From assembly GCA_033764965.1 (NCBI GenBank), contig JANRIN010000207.1:1-10213 (forward strand): a stretch of 10,213 nucleotides of DNA. The letters are read 5' to 3'. How positions within the stretch are numbered: position 1 is the first letter of the stretch; each line of letters begins with the position of its first letter. Under the pieces are notes generated by a model. That model made no database searches. It was given only the letters and a program-made list of their open reading frames with translations, and was not told where the DNA came from. This document shows, one piece after another, positions 6,011-10,213 of the stretch. Both the position numbers and the translations under genes were made by a program. This stretch comes from JSC-12 sp033764965. Its GTDB lineage: Bacteria; Cyanobacteriota; Cyanobacteriia; Leptolyngbyales; Leptolyngbyaceae.

Positions 6011-6691
6011 ATGAATATTTTTGAACAAAATCGGGAAAGAGCGAGACAGGTTTTTCTAAATTCCCCATACGAGGCTATTGGGGACGTTCCTACAGGTAAT
6101 ACAGGAGAAGTAAAGTTCGCTGTACTACCACAGGTTGATGAGGAAGGTGATGATTACTTGATAGCTCAGTGGGTAGAACTGTGTTACCGCGCTGGTCCAG
6201 GTGCTGACTGGTTAGAGTACCGCAAAAAACTATCATTCTACTTTCGAGGGCAACCCCTTAAATTGTTTGCCGCAGAATCTACACAAGATGAGTATGAGGA
6301 GATGAATGGATTCAATGGAGGTTTGGGCTTCTTCATCGAAAGCAGTGAATCCTATCAATATGATGAAGTGCCAAAAAGTAATCAATGCGAGGAATCGTTA
6401 GGAAACTCCTGGTTGTCTTGGTTAAAGGTTCTAATTTTTGGACAAGGAGAACGGACTACGCCTGAGTCAACAAGCATCACGCACCAATCAAACATTTCTA
6501 TGTCCAAGTATTATCGGCTTGAAGAAGAGCCACTACCATCAGCGAAGCAGAGCGGTCAAATTTGGGCAATCAAGTTCTACAGCTACCACAGTCATCACTT
6601 TGGTTCACTGACTGCATACTATGACATGACCATTGACTTGGAGAATATGGAAGTCAGGTATCTACGTACTACGGAGTTTGATGCTGATTAA
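6011..6691 (+). CDS. Hypothetical protein, unrecognised, soluble
   Basis: I do not recognise this 226-residue protein (from the ATG at 6011). It is acidic and rich in aromatic residues. No signal peptide or convincing membrane helix is present; the most hydrophobic stretch is WLSWLKVLIFG (134-144). Residues 33-115 (GEVKFAVLP, DYLIAQWVEL, KKLSFYFRGQPLKLFA) and 184-220 (IWAIKFYSYHSHHFGSLTAYYDMTIDL) look like two beta-rich parts joined by a polar linker with SNISMSKYYRLEEEP. A GTG at 5996 in frame (231 residues) is an alternative start with a GAG 5 bases upstream. The ATG has no clear ribosome-binding site. It lies just beyond the glpK remnant, contains no HIP1 octamer and looks more AT-rich than its neighbours, which hints at later arrival. 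It converges on the Uma2 gene. Confidence 0.6.
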   Translation: MNIFEQNRERARQVFLNSPYEAIGDVPTGNTGEVKFAVLPQVDEEGDDYLIAQWVELCYRAGPGADWLEYRKKLSFYFRGQPLKLFAAESTQDEYEEMNGFNGGLGFFIESSESYQYDEVPKSNQCEESLGNSWLSWLKVLIFGQGERTTPESTSITHQSNISMSKYYRLEEEPLPSAKQSGQIWAIKFYSYHSHHFGSLTAYYDMTIDLENMEVRYLRTTEFDAD

Positions 6692-6764
6692 GTTTAGTGC
6701 GATGATCACCCGTCTTGTCAACCTCGCCCTTCCAAAATACTTCTAATCAAGAACCAGGTAGCGC

Positions 6765-6782
6765 GTCGGATGCGATTCCGAC
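6765..6782. terminator. Weak hairpin between convergent genes
   Basis: gtcgga (6765-6770) and tccgac (6777-6782) form a 6-base stem around a 6-base loop in the 102-base gap between the converging hypothetical and Uma2 genes. There is no adjacent T-run on either strand, so a terminator role rests only on location. Nothing else was seen in this gap. Confidence 0.2.
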
Positions 6783-6793
6783 CCATCGCTAAA

Positions 6794-7486
6794 TCAAGAT
6801 TGTTGACGAGCTAAGGTTTGAACAAAAGCGGTGTGTTCAGGCGATCGCAAACCCATTTGCAACGTGGCAAACACTTGTTGTATATCTCCATTCAGTAACG
6901 CGGTACTGGCAAGCCACAATCCTGGAAATACTCGACTTTGAAATAAACCATCCGCGTTAACAAATACTTCGGTATACTCAGAATTTTCTAAAACAAACCA
7001 CCGAACAACTTGATCAAGCACTTGCCAAACAATGTATTCTTTAACTCCATTACGACAATAAGCTTGCTTCTTAGCATGGAGATCAATAGATACACTACTC
7101 GCAGCGATTTCCACAATTAATTCCGGTGCCCCTTCCACATAATCATCTTCTGTCAGTTGAGTTTGCCCCCCTGCTTCAGGGGTGATTAACAAAACAGCAT
7201 CGGGCTGAGGGGCATTCTCGCGATCCAGCCAAACGGTTGGTGTATCTCCTACCGCAACGCCCGGAGTCATCGCCTCATAAGTGACTAACCATGCCATGAT
7301 GCGACTATGCGGCTGACCGTGACTTCTAAATCGCAGGGCAGCAGGCATATACACGATTCCTTCAATCAATTCAGCTTTGGTTAGATTGGGGGTGGCATCA
7401 TATCGACGCTGAAACTCGTCACGATCCAGGCGATCGCCATTCTCCAAAGGCGGAACTGTCCAACGCGGAATCGACGTTTCAACCAT
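6794..7486 (-). CDS. Uma2-family (DUF820) PD-(D/E)XK endonuclease-fold protein
   Basis: From the second methionine (7486) the protein has 230 residues, beginning MVETSIPRWTVPPLENGDRL, which is typical for cyanobacterial Uma2 proteins. An ATG at 7519 would add 11 residues; neither start has a clear ribosome-binding site. The restriction-endonuclease-like core is visible: Glu39 (KAELIEG), Asp96 (PQPDAVL), Glu126 (ELIVEIA) and lysines 139-140 (DLHAKKQAYCRNGVKEYIVW). All expected metal-site residues are present, so it may be an active nuclease. The family is highly expanded in cyanobacteria, its cellular role is poorly known, and it is often found in variable regions. No partner gene is evident: the gene upstream is a DUF202 remnant and the downstream neighbour is convergent. 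Confidence 0.9.
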   Translation of the reverse strand: MVETSIPRWTVPPLENGDRLDRDEFQRRYDATPNLTKAELIEGIVYMPAALRFRSHGQPHSRIMAWLVTYEAMTPGVAVGDTPTVWLDRENAPQPDAVLLITPEAGGQTQLTEDDYVEGAPELIVEIAASSVSIDLHAKKQAYCRNGVKEYIVWQVLDQVVRWFVLENSEYTEVFVNADGLFQSRVFPGLWLASTALLNGDIQQVFATLQMGLRSPEHTAFVQTLARQQS

Positions 7487-7554
7487 GATGTAGAGTGTGA
7501 CGAGGGCTATCCCTATCATACTGAACTGTTGATTATTAGGGCATCAATAAATAG

Positions 7555-7872
7555 TTACTCAATTAACACGGCATTCATTTCCAGGGGGATGGTGAAAACA
7601 TAGTAGATCACGCCTGCACCCAGTAGCAAAATCGCGAGGCTAGAAAGAATCACCCAGCGATCGAGGGGTTCGTAGGTGTCTTCTTCAATGTCATCGCGCA
7701 CGGCAAAGTAATGTTGGGTGGACAGCAGGACAGACAGCAGCCCGACGATCGCAAATACTAACCCCAACTTCCACCCGTTGCCAGGAGGTTGAGGCGCAAG
7801 CGGCGGACGCAGAATCCGCAGCCGCACGATCAGAACGCCAAATCCCATGAGGGCGATCGTGCGATCGTGCAA
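7555..7872 (-). pseudogene. DUF202 (YidH-like) membrane protein, 5'-truncated
   Basis: The minus-strand frame can only begin at a TTG (7872) and gives 105 residues starting LHDRTIALMGFGVLIVRLRIL. DUF202 proteins normally start with about 20-40 residues containing ANERTFLAWIRT before the xIALMGFG segment of helix 1. Here that part is absent and an in-frame stop lies about 20 bases further upstream. What remains is the end of helix 1 (5-17), helix 2 (34-52, WKLGLVFAIVGLLSVLLST) and helix 3 (73-94), matching the three-helix family plan. The break lies at a tandem GCGATCGT duplication (7853-7868), 30 bases after the stop of the upstream VOC gene. The function of YidH-type inner-membrane proteins is unknown. 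I favour a truncated relic, but a TTG-started short protein cannot be excluded. Confidence 0.65.
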
Positions 7873-7901
7873 AAGCGGTGATGATGGGAATTATGCGTTT
7901 C

Positions 7902-8288
7902 TCACTTCATCTCATTGGGTGGCATATGTAGGCCGATCGTATTTCCTTCTGTATCGACCATCAAAGCCATGAATCCATATTGACCGATCGATGTTTTTGG
8001 CTGTTGGATTTGACCACCCGCGGCAACGACACGCTCTAACTCTGTAGCCACCTCATCACAGTGGAAATAGGGTATCGTACCGCTTCCGCCGGACTTGACC
8101 CCTTCCATTTTGACCAATGCACCAGAAGCCCCAACCTGATCCATCTCCATCGGAAATGTCCACATATCCACTCCAGGACTTTCGAGCTGCTCCAGCTTCA
8201 CTTGAAACACAGACTCGTAAAAACTCTTTGCCCGATCCATGTCCTGTACATAAATTTCACACCAAACAATGGGATTGGATTTCATCAT
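7902..8288 (-). CDS. VOC-family (glyoxalase-like) protein
   Basis: This is a 128-residue vicinal-oxygen-chelate-fold protein. The first beta-alpha-beta module is NPIVWCEIYVQDMDRAKSFYESVF (5-28); the second starts at IPYFHCDEV (72-80). It ends with VDTEGNTIGLHMPP (111-124), the standard glyoxalase-type C-terminal strand. VOC members include metal-dependent isomerases, dioxygenases and resistance proteins, and the substrate cannot be assigned. An AGGAAAG ribosome-binding site precedes ATGATG; the first ATG was chosen, though the second is almost equally good. The gene is 10 bases downstream of the SRPBCC gene, so it is very likely in the same operon. Confidence 0.9.
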   Translation of the reverse strand: MMKSNPIVWCEIYVQDMDRAKSFYESVFQVKLEQLESPGVDMWTFPMEMDQVGASGALVKMEGVKSGGSGTIPYFHCDEVATELERVVAAGGQIQQPKTSIGQYGFMALMVDTEGNTIGLHMPPNEMK

Positions 8289-8298
8289 TTCTCTTTCC

Positions 8299-8757
8299 TC
8301 AAAGTGCTGTTAAATAGCTTGTTAGGCGATCGAAACATTCCGACCAACCTGTGTTGTGGGAGTCGCGGGATTCAGTCGATTCAAAGATGGCTTGCTGGAA
8401 CGTCATCAACGTTTTGTTATTCTGTTCCTCAAATGTGACAGTGACCAGCGTTTCGTGTTTGGGTCGGTTATTTTCGTCCTCCCAGGCAAAGGTAAAAACC
8501 AAACGCTCTGGCTCAATGATTTCGCGATAGATGCCCTGCATCCAATGATCGTTGCCTTCGGGAGAGCGAATACAGGCTCGAAACATCCCGCCAACCTGTA
8601 CGTTCATGTGGCAGGCGATCGCCGTAAAATCCTTCGGTCCCAACCATTGAGAGAAATGTTCAGGTTGAGTCCAAACTTTGAATACCAGGCGGCGAGGCGC
8701 ATCAAACACGCGGGTGATCGTGAGTTGGCGATCGTGGATTGTTGTGGCATTGTTCAT
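8299..8757 (-). CDS. SRPBCC / AHSA1 (START-like) domain protein
   Basis: This 152-residue protein has the AHSA1 pattern: LTITRVFDAPRRLVFKVWTQPEHFSQWLGP (12-41), the VGGMFRACIRSPEG turn (56-68), YREIIEPERLVFTFAWED (77-94), ETLVTVTFEEQNNKTLMTFQQAIF (102-125), and a closing helix with GWSECFDRLTSYLTAL. The SRPBCC fold forms a deep hydrophobic pocket used for lipid or small-aromatic binding, and by some members for catalysis. Its ligand is unknown. It sits 14 bases after one VOC gene and 10 bases before another. No obvious ribosome-binding site precedes the ATG, so translation may depend on the upstream gene. Such AHSA1-VOC neighbourhoods are frequent in bacteria, but their pathway is not established. 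Confidence 0.92.
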   Translation of the reverse strand: MNNATTIHDRQLTITRVFDAPRRLVFKVWTQPEHFSQWLGPKDFTAIACHMNVQVGGMFRACIRSPEGNDHWMQGIYREIIEPERLVFTFAWEDENNRPKHETLVTVTFEEQNNKTLMTFQQAIFESTESRDSHNTGWSECFDRLTSYLTAL

Positions 8758-8771
8758 GCTGGTGCGTCCGC

Positions 8772-9197
8772 CTATTGCTCGGTTGGGTGTTCATCAGACT
8801 GGATGGCACTGGGTTCCATATGCACAATTTCCCAGATGTGTCCGTCTAAATCCTGGAAACCGTGAGCGTACATAAACCCGTGGTCTTGTGGTTCGTTGTA
8901 GGTGTTGCCACCAGCGGCGATCGCCTTGCTCACCATCTCATCCACAGCAGTTCGGCTTTCACTCGACAAACACACTAATACTTCAGTGCTTTTCGTCGCA
9001 TCACAAATGTCGTTGGGTGTGAAGGATTTGAATTTGTCGTGAGTCAGGAGCATCACAAAGATGTCGTCACTCACAATCATGCAAGTCGCCGTTTCATCGG
9101 TGAACTCCAGGTTGAAACTGAAGCCAAGTTTTGTAAAAAAGTCGATCGACTGCTTCAGGTTCTTGACCGGTAGATTGACAAAGATTTTTCTAGACAT
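8772..9197 (-). CDS. VOC-family (glyoxalase-like) protein
   Basis: The start is taken at the ATG at 9197, which has a GGAG ribosome-binding site 6 bases upstream and gives MSRKIFVNLPVKNLKQSIDFF, the usual N-terminus for this group. An upstream ATG at 9224 would add nine unlikely residues. The 141-residue protein has module one at 4-53 (IFVNLPVKNLKQSIDFFTKLGF) and module two from 73. It ends with GFMYAHGFQDLDGHIWEIVHMEP (107-129), characteristic of small lactoylglutathione-lyase-like proteins of unknown substrate. A short charged tail follows. It is the third gene of the minus-strand cassette, 42 bases after the PhnB-like gene and 14 bases before the SRPBCC gene. Confidence 0.92.
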   Translation of the reverse strand: MSRKIFVNLPVKNLKQSIDFFTKLGFSFNLEFTDETATCMIVSDDIFVMLLTHDKFKSFTPNDICDATKSTEVLVCLSSESRTAVDEMVSKAIAAGGNTYNEPQDHGFMYAHGFQDLDGHIWEIVHMEPSAIQSDEHPTEQ

Positions 9198-9239
9198 AAT
9201 TTCTCCATGATGGGTTTTTCCCATGTGAGCAACAAGCGA

Positions 9240-9728
9240 TTAACTGATGCTGTCTGCTGCCCGCTCGATCGTGGTAATGTCGATCTTGACCATTTGCATC
9301 ATCGCCTCCTGAGCACGTCGGGCACGACCTGTGTCGGGATCATTGATTAATTCGATCAATCGCTTGGGGACGATCTGCCAGGGGAGTCCCCACCGATCTT
9401 TGACCCAGCCGCAGGCGATTTCCGCTCCACCCCCTGCAAGAGCAGCCCACAGGCGATCGACTTCCGGTTGGTCATCACAATGGATTTGAAACGACACGGC
9501 TTCGGTGAACGGAAACTGCGAACCGCCGTTTAGCCCCACGTATTGCAGTCCAGTCAACGTGAATTCGACCGTCAAGACCGTTCCGGCGGGGACACTCGGC
9601 GTGTCAGCGGGAGACTTCAAAACGCGATCGATGTGCGAATCTGGCAGCAGCGAGACATAGAACTCAGCCGCTTCCTCTGCGTCGCCGTTGAACCACAAAC
9701 AAGGGACGATTTTTTGAGTGGTTAGCAT
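9240..9728 (-). CDS. PhnB-like VOC protein (3-dmu-9 methyltransferase-like fold)
   Basis: This 162-residue protein belongs to the subgroup often annotated as 3-demethylubiquinone-9 3-methyltransferase, although it has no methyltransferase motif. Hallmarks are QKIVPCLWFNGDAEEAAEFYVSLLPDS (5-31), LNGGSQFPFTEAVSFQIHC (66-84), EVDRLWAALAGGG (89-101) and CGWVKDRWGLPWQIVPKRL (106-124). The C-terminal helix is RARRAQEAMMQMVKIDI. The fold is VOC; the biochemical role is unknown. A strong GGAGGA ribosome-binding site 6 bases before the ATG confirms the start. It follows the DUF1428 gene after a 119-base gap with a long inverted repeat, and is followed by a second VOC gene after 42 bases. Confidence 0.93.
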   Translation of the reverse strand: MLTTQKIVPCLWFNGDAEEAAEFYVSLLPDSHIDRVLKSPADTPSVPAGTVLTVEFTLTGLQYVGLNGGSQFPFTEAVSFQIHCDDQPEVDRLWAALAGGGAEIACGWVKDRWGLPWQIVPKRLIELINDPDTGRARRAQEAMMQMVKIDITTIERAADSIS

Positions 9729-9775
9729 TGGATTCCTCCGGTTAAGGAATGTGAATTGAATAAGCCGAAATTCCC

Positions 9776-9844
9776 TGGTAGGGGTGGGTTTAGTTCAAGT
9801 TTCTGTGCCAAAACGGTTAACACCTTCAAAACCCGCCCCTACCA
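9776..9844. repeat. Long GC-rich inverted repeat, MITE-like
   Basis: The arms tggtaggggtgggttt (9776-9791) and aaacccgcccctacca (9829-9844) are 16 bases each with one mismatch, around a 37-base interior. A GTAGGGGCGGGTTT arm is a type I recall from dispersed repeats in filamentous cyanobacteria, possibly transposase-dependent MITEs. It fills most of the gap between the DUF1428 and PhnB-like genes and could fold into a strong hairpin in their transcript. No T-run follows on the minus strand. Confidence 0.65.
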
Positions 9845-9847
9845 TCA

Positions 9848-10213
9848 CTACACATCGACAATCATCTCAAAGCCACCAAAGATCATCCGCTTGCCATCGA
9901 ATGGCATTTCACCATTCGAATTCTTTTCAGGCTGCATGCTGCGTGGGTCTGACATGACTTTCTTCATGCCCTCATCTCTGACTTCGCGTGAGGGCCAAAC
10001 AATCCAAGCAAAACAAACGGTTTCGTCTGCCTTGCACTGAACGGCTAAAGGAAATGATGTGACTTCACCGTCAGGCACGTCATCCCCCCAACATTCGACC
10101 AACTTAAGTGCCCCGTGTTCCTTAAATACGATCGCTGCGTTCTCTGCATGTTGCTTGTAAACTTCTTTATTGACTGTAGGAACCGCTAAAACAAAACCAT
10201 CAACATAAGGCAT
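9848..10213 (-). CDS. ybaA: DUF1428 family protein (YbaA-like)
   Basis: This complete 121-residue protein has its ATG at the very last bases of the window. It matches E. coli YbaA along its full length: YVDGFVLAVP (3-11), KEHGALKLVECWGDDVPDGEVT (31-52), the strand CFAWIVWPSREVRDEG (67-82), MSDPR (87-91) and MPFDGKRMIFGGFEMIVD (103-120). DUF1428 has a dimeric alpha-beta barrel-type fold. No reaction has been assigned. Its promoter and ribosome-binding site lie outside the window, so whether it heads the cassette is unknown. The stop codon is 4 bases from the end of the MITE-like repeat. Confidence 0.92.
   Translation of the reverse strand: MPYVDGFVLAVPTVNKEVYKQHAENAAIVFKEHGALKLVECWGDDVPDGEVTSFPLAVQCKADETVCFAWIVWPSREVRDEGMKKVMSDPRSMQPEKNSNGEMPFDGKRMIFGGFEMIVDV

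Noticed and set aside
6794..7519. Uma2 gene plus the convergent hypothetical gene as a toxin-antitoxin or defence pair
   Set aside because: The genes converge, are not co-transcribed, and neither shows toxin or antitoxin motifs.
8356..8865. A 169-codon plus-strand open frame
   Set aside because: It is antisense to the SRPBCC and VOC genes, which have clear family motifs, and its product shows no recognisable pattern.

Overview
The window looks like chromosomal DNA from a cyanobacterium. The HIP1 octamer GCGATCGC occurs at least nine times, for example at 1983-1990, 2142-2149 and 4195-4202. Gene families such as a cyclic-nucleotide-domain MscS channel, a Cache/HAMP class III cyclase and Uma2 proteins are also common there. 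The genes run mostly on the minus strand, and several junctions show past insertion or recombination. No rRNA, tRNA or CRISPR array was seen.

Layout. Positions 1-134 are the last codons of an IS5-type transposase (+). Directly beside it, a short antitoxin-like reading frame (minus, about 147-265) carries a one-base frameshift and is cut off by the IS end. Positions 338-3966 hold a two-gene minus-strand operon. A membrane receptor adenylate cyclase (dCache-HAMP-class III catalytic domain) is followed, through an ATGA overlap, by an MscS-type channel with a C-terminal cyclic-nucleotide-binding domain. The simplest reading is a local circuit: an external signal leads to a cyclic nucleotide, which gates or tunes a mechanosensitive channel. 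Both proteins lack one textbook arginine (cyclase Ile656, channel Ser434), so activity and ligand need testing. The 220-base leader upstream contains two abutting perfect hairpins and a palindrome beside a possible -10 box.

Positions 4187-5688 form a divergent regulator/enzyme pair: an ArsR-type repressor with a CxxC motif (minus) and an old-yellow-enzyme alkene reductase (+). Between them a perfect 14-base inverted repeat overlaps the reductase's likely -10 box, which suggests autoregulated control responding to electrophiles. The reductase reads at its 3' end into an antisense remnant of a glycerol kinase gene (about 5675-5938).

Positions 6011-6691 hold an unrecognised soluble protein (+) without HIP1 sites. 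After it comes a minus-strand Uma2 nuclease-fold protein (6794-7486). Positions 7555-10213 are a run of small minus-strand genes: DUF1428 (YbaA), a PhnB-like VOC protein, a second VOC protein, an AHSA1/SRPBCC protein and a third VOC protein. The run ends in a DUF202 membrane gene that has lost its 5' end. A long GC-rich inverted repeat of MITE type lies between the first two genes of this run. The cassette resembles the small-molecule-handling gene sets seen in many bacteria, but substrates cannot be read from sequence.
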